From NCBI GenBank assembly GCA_026997215.1, contig JALWJP010000056.1:1-6041 (forward strand): a stretch of 6,041 nt of DNA, in the 5' to 3' direction. Under the pieces are notes generated by a model. That model made no database searches and had not been told where the DNA came from. It worked only from the letters and a program-made list of their open reading frames with translations. Each line of letters begins with the position of its first letter. The stretch's first letter is position 1. This stretch comes from Nanobdellati archaeon. GTDB taxonomy: Archaea; EX4484-52; JAADEF01. The position numbers and the translations under genes are program-made. This document shows, in pieces, positions 1 to 5,920 of this stretch.

Positions 1-293
1 ATTAAAGGGTAATGTATTATTTTATCTTTGAGGTCAATATCTGATTCTTCTCTATCTATAACCACTATATTTTTTTTAAAGCGTTCTAAAGAGGATAAAT
101 CTATGCCTTCTTCCTCTTTAGCTTCTTCCTCTTCTTTAGGTTTTTCTTTTTTTAATAATTGCTCTAGTAGTTCTGGAGGTATGCCGTATAATTCTTTCGC
201 TTCTTTATCTTTAGATTCTTCTAATTTTAGTTTCTCATAGTATTTTTTCATTTTTATTTTTAAATTACGAACCGCTTTTTTAACTTTAACCAT
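1..293 (-). CDS. N-terminal part of a probable type II/IV secretion (pilus) ATPase, cut by the window edge
   Basis: The reading frame is open for 97 codons from the ATG at 293 to the window edge with no stop. I translated it directly from the minus strand. The start overlaps the stop of the upstream pilin-like gene (TAATG), with GGGTGGG at 297-303 as ribosome-binding site. Residues 1-25 are strongly basic, 26-62 are rich in Lys/Glu and probably helical or disordered (GIPPELLEQLL at 37-47, then an acidic run), and 63-97 begin a more ordered part ending in IDLKDKIIHYPL. A charged leader followed by a 'YPL' strand resembles the N-terminus of archaeal VirB11/GspE-like pilus ATPases, and co-transcription with two pilin-like genes supports this. 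No Walker motif lies inside the window, so the function is inference. The gene itself is well supported by frame, overlap and composition. The plus-strand serine-rich frame here is its shadow. Confidence 0.5.
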   Translation of the reverse strand, partial: MVKVKKAVRNLKIKMKKYYEKLKLEESKDKEAKELYGIPPELLEQLLKKEKPKEEEEAKEEEGIDLSSLERFKKNIVVIDREESDIDLKDKIIHYPL

Positions 294-712
294 TAACCCA
301 CCCTATAATCACACTTAACCGATTCTTGCGTTTTTATCAAAGTTATTGAAGGAACATCTGAAGCTATGTATATTCTATTATGGTAACACGGCATATTTTC
401 TTTACTAAAATAAAAGCCATCTTCGTTTTTTATATTTAAAGTATGGCCGTTAAACACTACTAAATAAGATTTACCATTAATATCTGGAGGTAAAGCGAAG
501 GACAGCGATCCATTTGTATAATTGGAGGATATGAATATATGTTCGTAAAGCCACAACTTATCTGCTATGTTTTTTGCTTGTAATTCAAAATTATATCTAT
601 AAACCTTTTTTTCCACTACAGTTAATAAGGATAAAACGACCACTACAAAAACTATTCCTAAAAAGGATACAAGTACAAACTCAAGTATTGTGCTTTGTCC
701 TTTTGATCTCAT
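293..712 (-). CDS. Small archaeal type IV pilin-like protein (class III signal peptide)
   Basis: 139 residues. The N-terminus has a short basic start and a KGQ motif at residues 4-6, then STILEF and a hydrophobic segment at about 9-30. This is the pattern of archaeal class III signal peptides, in which a prepilin peptidase of the FlaK/EppA type cuts after Gly and the hydrophobic helix packs into the pilus core. The rest (about 35-139) looks like a small beta-rich extracellular domain with a QAKNIADKL helix (45-53), a strand-like segment SLSFALPPDINGKSYLVVF (69-87), and two cysteines (109 and 134) that could form a disulfide. The start ATG overlaps the upstream stop (ATGA), with GAGGT nine bases ahead. 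The stop overlaps the next gene (TAATG). It is probably a minor pilin or pseudopilin of the machine driven by the neighbouring putative ATPase. The exact subfamily and filament type are not recognised. Confidence 0.8.
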   Translation of the reverse strand: MRSKGQSTILEFVLVSFLGIVFVVVVLSLLTVVEKKVYRYNFELQAKNIADKLWLYEHIFISSNYTNGSLSFALPPDINGKSYLVVFNGHTLNIKNEDGFYFSKENMPCYHNRIYIASDVPSITLIKTQESVKCDYRVG

Positions 713-1596
713 TGTACTGTGACCTCTATGTTTATTATAGATAGGTCTCCGCCTCTTTGTGATTCGCCAGGTTTTATAGTTGATTCACCACGTGAAATAA
801 GAATTTTTACTTTTTCGTTTTTAGCAACTATTTTACCTTTTCCTATTATTTTATAAAGTACTCCATCATATGTAGTAGGATTATCTATTTCTCGAGGAAT
901 GAGCATATAGGAGTTAAGATATTTTTCTTTAGTAGGATAAGGATATGTTCTTACCATTATTACTACTGGTTTATTTTTACCTTCAACACCAGCATATGCA
1001 TATTTTTTGGAACCTTCTAGATATGCAAAATCGTATTCATCACAAGTATAAGTGTTAACTGTAAATGTATCTTTACTACATACAATTTTATCCCCCTCGT
1101 ATTTATCGCCTGATACTTCACACCCTATGTCAAAAGAGACTTTTTTATTAGTGCAATCCATGGTTGCTTGGCATGTAGCCAATGGTTTATTACATTCCTC
1201 TACTACTATCATCGGTTTGGCTGTTGTCATTACATATACTCTCTTTTTATAAGGGGGGTAATCGTTAAGGGGAACATAGGATAAAGTGGCGTAATAAGGT
1301 AAGGGTGCTTCTACTCTGTATTCTATGTAATTTTCGAAAGACAAAGGATCACCATTATTTATTCTAAGTTCTCCTTTTAAATCATATTCTATAACTTTGC
1401 TGTTTCCTGTTACTGCTACTTCTTCTATTGCTTTTGCTAAATTTTCCATGAACTGATTGGCAGATTCTAGTTCAACATTTTTTTGAGTTTTTTCTAAGAG
1501 AGGTAGTCCCCAATAATATGCGCTTCCTGCTAAAGCTAAAGCAATACCGCTAATAAGAACAATACTTATAACTTGAGATTGAAGTTTTTTTAGCAT
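709..1596 (-). CDS. Six-cysteine pilin-like membrane-anchored surface protein
   Basis: 295 residues. It begins MLKKLQSQVIS with a hydrophobic helix at about 9-34 ending in YYWGLPLLEK, a pattern I associate with archaeal pilin-like proteins encoded beside pilus ATPases. A helical stretch (about 38-62) follows, then a large beta-rich ectodomain. Six cysteines at 135, 142, 148, 159, 173 and 185 cluster in a 51-residue loop rich in charged residues, which suggests up to three disulfides outside the cell. There is no Gly or Ala directly before the expected prepilin cleavage point (the sequence reads KKLQSQ), so processing is uncertain and the helix may stay as an uncleaved anchor. It is first in the three-gene operon. 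AGGTGA lies four bases ahead of the ATG (complement of 1601-1606), and its stop overlaps the next start (ATGA). Pilin-like is a good call from N-terminus and context; the ectodomain is not recognised. Confidence 0.7.
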   Translation of the reverse strand: MLKKLQSQVISIVLISGIALALAGSAYYWGLPLLEKTQKNVELESANQFMENLAKAIEEVAVTGNSKVIEYDLKGELRINNGDPLSFENYIEYRVEAPLPYYATLSYVPLNDYPPYKKRVYVMTTAKPMIVVEECNKPLATCQATMDCTNKKVSFDIGCEVSGDKYEGDKIVCSKDTFTVNTYTCDEYDFAYLEGSKKYAYAGVEGKNKPVVIMVRTYPYPTKEKYLNSYMLIPREIDNPTTYDGVLYKIIGKGKIVAKNEKVKILISRGESTIKPGESQRGGDLSIINIEVTVQ

Positions 1597-1606
1597 ATTC
1601 TCACCT

Positions 1607-1617
1607 AAATATTTTAA
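1607..1617 (+). promoter_or_regulatory. TATA-like box for the truD operon (probably leaderless)
   Basis: AAATATTTTAA is centred about 30 bases ahead of the truD ATG at 1643. There is no GGTG-type ribosome-binding site close to that ATG, so transcription probably starts at or next to it. The box is weaker than the one at 5891-5898. It overlaps the leader of the divergent pilin-like operon and lies inside an imperfect palindrome at 1603-1620 (ACCT...AGGT ends). Confidence 0.45.
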
Positions 1618-1627
1618 GGTAGTAGGG

Positions 1628-1637
1628 TAAATATATA
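1628..1637 (-). promoter_or_regulatory. TATA box of the pilin-like operon
   Basis: Read on the minus strand this is TATATATTTA. Its centre is about 37 bases ahead of the ATG at 1596. Initiation about 26 bases downstream would fall near 1606-1608, giving a leader of roughly 11 bases that just includes the AGGTGA ribosome-binding site (1601-1606). The box lies within 15 bases of the truD start codon, so its occupancy should interfere with truD initiation. Confidence 0.5.
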
Positions 1638-1642
1638 GGTTT

Positions 1643-2740
1643 ATGATTATTAAAGCGAAACCAGAAGATTTTATTGTTGAGGAGGTTACGCGAAGATATG
1701 GTAAATTAGATTATTTTAGAAAATACGAACCTATAAATTTAGAAAGAGAAGATAAGCACCTTATTTGTGTTTTGAAGAAAAGGAATGTGGAAACCTTCCA
1801 GTTTATTAAATCTTTTTCTAAATACCTGGGTTTTTCCACCAATCGCATTTCTTTATCGGGTACAAAAGATAAGGTTGCCTGTACCATACAGTTGATGAGC
1901 ATTTATAAAATAAAAAAGGAGAAATTAAAAAAAATCCAAGAATTTAAATACGAAGGTGTTGAATTGTACCCTTTAGAATATAGTGATAAAAAAATACATT
2001 TGGGAGAGCACGAAGGAAATTTTTTCACCATAACTATAAGGAAATTGAGAGAAAGAGATGTAAAGAAACTTTTTTCTTTACCCTCTACGATCTTGTTTCC
2101 AAATTACTACGGCGTTCAGCGTTTTGGTGAAGGAAAGATTAAATCATGGGAAGTTGGAAGAGCTTTATTAAGAAGAGAATGGCGAGAAGCGGTAAAACTT
2201 ATTTTAGAAAATGCATTAAATCAAAAGATAGATTTTGAAAGTGAGGAATTTTTTAATCTTACTTTTTCCAAATCTAAGTTTTATGAAAGGAATCTTTATA
2301 ATTATTTGTTGCATCATCATGGCGGTGATTTTTTAGGGGGTCTTAAATCCCTGCCTCGTTCTATTTTACAAATGTTTGTGCATAGTTATCAAAGCTGGCT
2401 TTTTAATAAGGTGGTGGAGGAATTTAGTGATGAGGTTAAAGAAAAAGAAATTCATATTCCTGGTTATAATTTTGAGGGATTTATTGAAGAAGGAAAAATA
2501 GAAAAAAGGATTAGAGAGGTGCTTCTTGAGGATGGTATTAGCCCTTCTGATTTCTATATAAAGGAATTAGGTATTAAAAGTGAAGGTCTGGTTAGAAAAG
2601 CATATGCTCAAGCAACAGATTTTAGAATAATACGAAAAGAGAGAGATGGTTTATTTCCAGGATATTATAAGGTTAAAGTTTCTTTTTTCTTACCTGCTGG
2701 CTCTTATGCCACTGTCTTTTTAAAAGAAGTTTTAAAATAA
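1643..2740 (+). CDS. truD: TruD-family tRNA pseudouridine synthase
   Basis: 365 residues, full length for an archaeal TruD/Pus7-type enzyme. The family isomerises U13 of tRNAs (tRNA-Glu in E. coli); some archaeal and eukaryotic members also modify U35 of tRNA-Tyr. Visible motifs: KPEDFIVEE at 6-14, typical of the family N-terminus and good evidence for this start; SGTKDKVACT at 72-81, with the catalytic Asp76; NYYGVQRFG at 154-162, where Asn154 matches the active-site Asn; SYQSWLFN at 248-255; and LPAGSYATVFLKEVL at 350-364, the closing strand of the catalytic domain. The region from about 163 to 320 contains the TRUD insertion domain. All catalytic-core motifs are present, with Tyr156 at a position that is often Phe. 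It is the first gene of the operon, six bases ahead of gatD. The start is probably leaderless. The identification is secure; the exact target uridine is not shown by the sequence. Confidence 0.95.
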   Translation: MIIKAKPEDFIVEEVTRRYGKLDYFRKYEPINLEREDKHLICVLKKRNVETFQFIKSFSKYLGFSTNRISLSGTKDKVACTIQLMSIYKIKKEKLKKIQEFKYEGVELYPLEYSDKKIHLGEHEGNFFTITIRKLRERDVKKLFSLPSTILFPNYYGVQRFGEGKIKSWEVGRALLRREWREAVKLILENALNQKIDFESEEFFNLTFSKSKFYERNLYNYLLHHHGGDFLGGLKSLPRSILQMFVHSYQSWLFNKVVEEFSDEVKEKEIHIPGYNFEGFIEEGKIEKRIREVLLEDGISPSDFYIKELGIKSEGLVRKAYAQATDFRIIRKERDGLFPGYYKVKVSFFLPAGSYATVFLKEVLK

Positions 2741-2746
2741 TTGTTG

Positions 2747-4042
2747 ATGAAATTTAGTATTATGAATATTAAAGCGTTTTCTAAGGTCAGGGTTGAAACA
2801 AAAAGTTATGGAGTGTTAGAAGGAATAGCCATTCCTATTAGCGATTATAATAAAAAAAATAGTTTGATTCTTAAACTTAAAAATGGATACAACTTGGCAA
2901 TTCCTTACGAGGATGTTAAAAATGTTGAAATTTTAAAGATATATGAAAAAAAAGAAGAAAATGTTGAAGAAAATGGAAAGATAAAAGATATACATGTTAT
3001 TTCTACAGGAGGTACTATATCCTCTAAGGTTGAATATGAAACAGGAGCGGTAAAAGCCTCTTTTCGACCAGAAGATATATTTGCATCCATTCCTGAAATA
3101 AAAGACCAACCTCCTTTTAATGAATATTCTTATTCTTTTGAAGTGTTGATGCAGGAAATGAGTGAAGATTTAAATCAAGAACATTGGGAAAAAATGGCCA
3201 AGCATATTCTTGCTATTTCTAAAAAAGTAAAAAAAGGAATTATTTTGGCTCATGGAACTGATACTATGCATTATACTTCTTCGGCATTGAGCTATGCTTT
3301 AAAAGGAAAAATAAAATTTCCTGTGGTTATTACTGGTGCTCAACGATCTTCTGATAGAGCCAGCAGTGACGCATTTCTAAACTTTTTAGCTTCTATTCGC
3401 TTTATTTTAGAAAATCCTCCTGCTGGCGTGTATGTTGTTATGCACGGAAGTAGCGGGGATGATTATTATGAAGTTCATTTAGGAACAAAAGTTAAAAAAA
3501 TGCATACTTCTAAAAGAGATGCTTTTAAGTCTGTAAATGCAAAACCTTTTGCCACGTTGCATTATGATTTAAAATCAAGGAATTGGAAAGTAATGATTAG
3601 AAATAAGCAAAGTGATTGGTTAAAGGATCCTGCAGGAGGTGAAAGTTTCTGTAGGGATGTGGCTTTAATAAAGGTTTATCCTGGTATGAAACCTGAGATT
3701 TTAGATGCGATGTTGAATAAAGTTAAAGGGGCAATTATAGAAGGTACTGGTTTGGGTCATGTATGTGTTAAAGGAGAGTTAAGTTTGTTAAAAGTAATAA
3801 AAAAGCATGCTAAAAATAAATTTATAGGTATGTGTAGTCAAACGGTGTATGGAGAAGTACATCCTTATGTTTATAAAAACTTAAGGTTATTGCATAAAGC
3901 AGGAGTGTATCACTTATATGATATGATTTGTGAGAGTGCTTATGTAAAATTAAGTTATGCTTTGGCTCATTATTCTGATAAAAAGAAAATTAAAGAGTTT
4001 ATGTTTAAACCTTTGGCAAGTGAAATAAAAGCGGTGTTTTAA
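2747..4042 (+). CDS. gatD: Glutamyl-tRNA(Gln) amidotransferase subunit D (asparaginase-like)
   Basis: GatD releases ammonia from an amide donor and passes it to GatE, which converts Glu-tRNA(Gln) to Gln-tRNA(Gln). With the ATG at 2747 the protein has 431 residues, the usual GatD length. A small N-terminal beta-barrel domain (about 1-70) precedes the asparaginase fold and separates it from simple asparaginases. Motifs: STGGTISS at 86-93 with the first catalytic Thr90, then YETGAVKASF; HGTDTM at 169-174 with Thr171-Asp172; ITGAQRSSDRASSDA at 195-209; KKMHTSKRDAF at 250-260 with the catalytic Lys251; IEGTGLGH at 331-338; and DMICESAYVKL at 392-402. The full Thr-Thr-Asp-Lys set is present. The frame extends up to a TTG at 2741, and an ATG at 2762 is also possible; none has a strong ribosome-binding site. 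Its stop overlaps the next start (TAATG). No gatE lies in the window. Confidence 0.93.
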   Translation: MKFSIMNIKAFSKVRVETKSYGVLEGIAIPISDYNKKNSLILKLKNGYNLAIPYEDVKNVEILKIYEKKEENVEENGKIKDIHVISTGGTISSKVEYETGAVKASFRPEDIFASIPEIKDQPPFNEYSYSFEVLMQEMSEDLNQEHWEKMAKHILAISKKVKKGIILAHGTDTMHYTSSALSYALKGKIKFPVVITGAQRSSDRASSDAFLNFLASIRFILENPPAGVYVVMHGSSGDDYYEVHLGTKVKKMHTSKRDAFKSVNAKPFATLHYDLKSRNWKVMIRNKQSDWLKDPAGGESFCRDVALIKVYPGMKPEILDAMLNKVKGAIIEGTGLGHVCVKGELSLLKVIKKHAKNKFIGMCSQTVYGEVHPYVYKNLRLLHKAGVYHLYDMICESAYVKLSYALAHYSDKKKIKEFMFKPLASEIKAVF

Positions 4043-5250
4043 TGAGTAAGGCTGCGATTATTTTAGCTGCAGGGGAAAGTTCGCGAGCATGGCCTTTAAA
4101 TCATCACAAACATAAATCCATGGTTAAAATAGGTGGAAAAACTTTATTGGATAGAACCATTCAAAATGTATCAAAATATGTAGATGATGTTGTTGTAGTG
4201 GTTTCACCTCGAGATACATCTTTATTAAAAGGAAAGGATGTTAGAACAGCCATACAACCTATACCTGTATCAACTGCAGACGCAGTCGTTAAAGGGTATG
4301 AGGTTGCTCCGAACTATAAGGAATACCTTATACTTAACGCGTACCATGCATTTTCAGAAGATATTATAGAACAAATGATGAATAAAGAGGGTAATGTTTT
4401 GAGTATTACTCCTACGGAGAATCCTTCTCGTTATGGTGTAGTGGAGGTAAAGAATAATAAAATTAAGAAAATTGTTGAAAAACCTAAAGAAGGGAAGGAG
4501 CCTTCTAACCTTAGGGTTATAGGTATTTATAAAGTAACAAAGGATTTTCTTGAATTTTTAAAAACAAAGGATGTTGAGGAAGGAGATGCTTTAGAAAAAG
4601 CATTAAGCGATTATGCTACTTTTTCTTCTCTTGATTATATAATAATTGAAGAACCGCCTCTTTCTCTAAAATATTCTTGGCAGTATCTTGACTTTGTTAA
4701 GGTTTTTTTAAAGAGGTTGGAGAAAAGTTTTGTGCATAAGGATGCTATTATTGCTAAAACTGCAGTGATAGATGATACAGAAGGTAATGTGATTATAGAG
4801 AAAGATGCCAAAGTAATGGATTATGCTGTTATAAAAGGTCCTGCGTACATAGGAGAAGGAGCAATTGTAGGGACGCATACTTTGATTAGGATGAGTAGTG
4901 TAGAAAGTAATGCGATTGTAGGAGCTCATAGTGAAGTGGTGAGAAGTTTGATAGGCTCTAATGCGCATTTACATCGCAGTTATATAGGGGATAGTGTTAT
5001 TGATGATGATGTTAAGATAGGTGCTGGGTTCATAGCAGCTAATCGATTGCTTTCTAGAAAGGAAGTGTATGTGGAGTTGCAAGGGAACCTTATTAAAACA
5101 GGAAAAACCTCTTTAGGATGTGTGATAGGAAAAGGAACAGTTATAGGGGTTCAAAGCAGCACTATGCCTGGAACTTTGATTGCTCCTCATCTTAAAATAA
5201 AACCTCATAGTATGTTAAAGGGTAGTATTTATGAGATACATAATATTTGA
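4042..5250 (+). CDS. glmU: GlmU-like sugar-1-phosphate nucleotidylyltransferase/acetyltransferase fusion, first domain possibly inactive
   Basis: 402 residues in two domains, the architecture of archaeal GlmU-like enzymes that acetylate glucosamine-1-phosphate and form UDP-GlcNAc. Residues 1-225 are a nucleotidyltransferase fold: LAAGESSR at 8-15 (nucleotide-binding loop), HKSMVKIGGK at 24-33 with Lys25, and VEKP at 145-148 followed by GIYK. The expected Gly-Asp after the central strand is Ala100-Tyr101 (LILNAY), and the usual W-x-D-V-G before YPWDLL reads PLSLK before YSWQYL (206-216), so both metal-ligand sites look lost. Residues 230-402 are a left-handed beta-helix of hexapeptide repeats (IGEGAIVG, IGDSVI, IGKGTVIGV). 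It keeps an H-x-x-Y pair (His311, Tyr314), Asn334 in GAGFIAAN, and Lys340, which match the acetyltransferase site as I recall it from the Sulfolobus ST0452 enzyme. GGTG at 4033-4036 is the ribosome-binding site. It overlaps gatD by 1 base and the HAD gene by 20 bases. Substrates are inferred. Confidence 0.75.
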   Translation: MSKAAIILAAGESSRAWPLNHHKHKSMVKIGGKTLLDRTIQNVSKYVDDVVVVVSPRDTSLLKGKDVRTAIQPIPVSTADAVVKGYEVAPNYKEYLILNAYHAFSEDIIEQMMNKEGNVLSITPTENPSRYGVVEVKNNKIKKIVEKPKEGKEPSNLRVIGIYKVTKDFLEFLKTKDVEEGDALEKALSDYATFSSLDYIIIEEPPLSLKYSWQYLDFVKVFLKRLEKSFVHKDAIIAKTAVIDDTEGNVIIEKDAKVMDYAVIKGPAYIGEGAIVGTHTLIRMSSVESNAIVGAHSEVVRSLIGSNAHLHRSYIGDSVIDDDVKIGAGFIAANRLLSRKEVYVELQGNLIKTGKTSLGCVIGKGTVIGVQSSTMPGTLIAPHLKIKPHSMLKGSIYEIHNI

Positions 5251-5899
5251 TGCTGATAACACTTTATATAATGTGGATACGAAGGAAGCTTATCACAGGA
5301 TGTTTTTGTTCATATCAGAACATGAAAGAAAACCATATAGGTGGGTTAAAAAAAGGTTTTATGATCTATTGCATAATATAAGGAAATCGAGTAATCCTAA
5401 AGAAAGGGAAAGAGAATACCTAATTTCGCTGGCATTTCCTAATACGCCTTCTTTAGATGCAGTTAGTATTTTTTGGGAAAATATCCAAATTAAACCTGCT
5501 CGCAATATTTTCTTTTTCTTAAATGCTATGATCGCAAAAAATATTAAAGGAATTGTTGTGAGTGAGGAGTTTAAAAGAAATCTTGTGTTTAAACTTTATC
5601 AAGTATTTGGTAGAATGTGGAAAGAATATTTTTGTTGCATAGTAAGTGCGGATGATGTTAATGTTATGAAACCTTCTCTTTCTTATTATGAATATTTGGA
5701 ACAGGTTTATGATGTAAAGATGAGTGATGTTATAATGGCAGTAGGAGATGATTATAAAAAGGATTTGTTTATTCCTCAAAATTATTATAGGGTTAAAGTT
5801 GCTATCTATAATAAAATAGATAGAAGAGCAGATATTATTTTTAGAGATTATAGGGCTTTATGGAGGAGATTAAGTGTTTCAACCATTAACTATAAATAA
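5231..5899 (+). CDS. HAD-superfamily hydrolase (probable phosphatase)
   Basis: 222 residues with the full set of HAD motifs: DADNTLY at 7-13 (nucleophile Asp7, acid/base Asp9), Ser111 in IVVSEE (motif II), Lys147 in MKPS (motif III), and GDDYKKD at 172-178 (motif IV, Mg-binding acids). Residues of about 14-90 form a mostly helical cap, as in C1-cap HAD phosphatases. HADs with a D-x-D-x-T loop usually hydrolyse phosphate esters of small metabolites. The ATG lies inside the 3' end of the glmU-like gene (20-base overlap), implying translational coupling and a possible role on a sugar phosphate of the same pathway, which is inference. The ribosome-binding site is weak (AAGGGT just upstream). The last codons, Tyr-Lys-stop, are TATAAATAA, which also reads as the TATA box of the next gene. 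Substrate unknown. Confidence 0.85.
   Translation: MRYIIFDADNTLYNVDTKEAYHRMFLFISEHERKPYRWVKKRFYDLLHNIRKSSNPKEREREYLISLAFPNTPSLDAVSIFWENIQIKPARNIFFFLNAMIAKNIKGIVVSEEFKRNLVFKLYQVFGRMWKEYFCCIVSADDVNVMKPSLSYYEYLEQVYDVKMSDVIMAVGDDYKKDLFIPQNYYRVKVAIYNKIDRRADIIFRDYRALWRRLSVSTINYK
5891..5898 (+). promoter_or_regulatory. TATA box of the right-hand pilin-like gene, inside the HAD stop region
   Basis: TATAAATA is close to the archaeal consensus, and its centre is about 26 bases ahead of the ATG at 5921. That is the spacing expected if transcription starts on the ATG, giving a leaderless mRNA. No ribosome-binding site precedes the ATG, which agrees. The box is built from the last two codons and the stop codon of the HAD gene. 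Confidence 0.7.
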
Positions 5900-5920
5900 T
5901 TTTTCTGCCCTAATTTTTCT
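5897..5920 (+). repeat. Direct repeat TAATTTTTCT, two copies 14 bases apart
   Basis: The 10-base unit occurs at 5897-5906 and 5911-5920, separated by GCCC. Its reverse complement AGAAAAATTA occurs at 5926-5935. The second direct copy can therefore pair with 5926-5935 to form a 10-bp stem whose 5-base loop is ATGGC, containing the start codon. This competes with the larger 15-bp stem. Confidence 0.8.
5900..5918 (+). terminator. Tandem T5 tracts, possible termination zone for the truD-HAD operon
   Basis: Two TTTTT runs (5900-5904 and 5914-5918) directly follow the HAD stop codon and lie 14 bases apart. Archaeal RNA polymerase often terminates at short U tracts without a hairpin, so these are reasonable 3' ends for the upstream operon. 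They sit immediately before the next gene's ATG. Confidence 0.4.

Noticed and set aside
28..240. Serine-rich plus-strand frame of 70 codons
   Set aside because: It is the antisense of the Lys/Glu-rich putative ATPase N-terminus (TTC/TCT opposite GAA/AGA); it has no promoter or ribosome-binding site.
1052..1252. Plus-strand frame of 66 codons inside the six-cysteine pilin-like gene
   Set aside because: Shadow frame opposite a well-supported gene; no start signal and no recognisable protein pattern.
1711..1902. Minus-strand frame opposite truD
   Set aside because: It covers the conserved SGTKDK region of TruD, whose coding sense is certain.
2741..2746. TTG start for gatD adjoining the truD stop
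   Set aside because: An in-frame ATG follows six bases later and neither has a strong ribosome-binding site; ATG is the simpler choice.
2905..3090. Minus-strand frame opposite gatD
   Set aside because: Shadow of the TGGTIS region of GatD; Ser/Phe-rich composition typical of antisense frames here.
2741..4042. Plain type I L-asparaginase in place of GatD
   Set aside because: The extra N-terminal barrel domain, the YETGAV sequence after the first Thr motif and the roughly 430-residue length fit GatD better.
4708..4968. Minus-strand frame of 86 codons opposite the glmU-like beta-helix region
   Set aside because: Shadow of hexapeptide repeat coding; no start signal.
5519..5779. Minus-strand frame of 86 codons opposite the HAD gene
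   Set aside because: Ile/Asn/Tyr-rich antisense of HAD motifs II to IV; no promoter.
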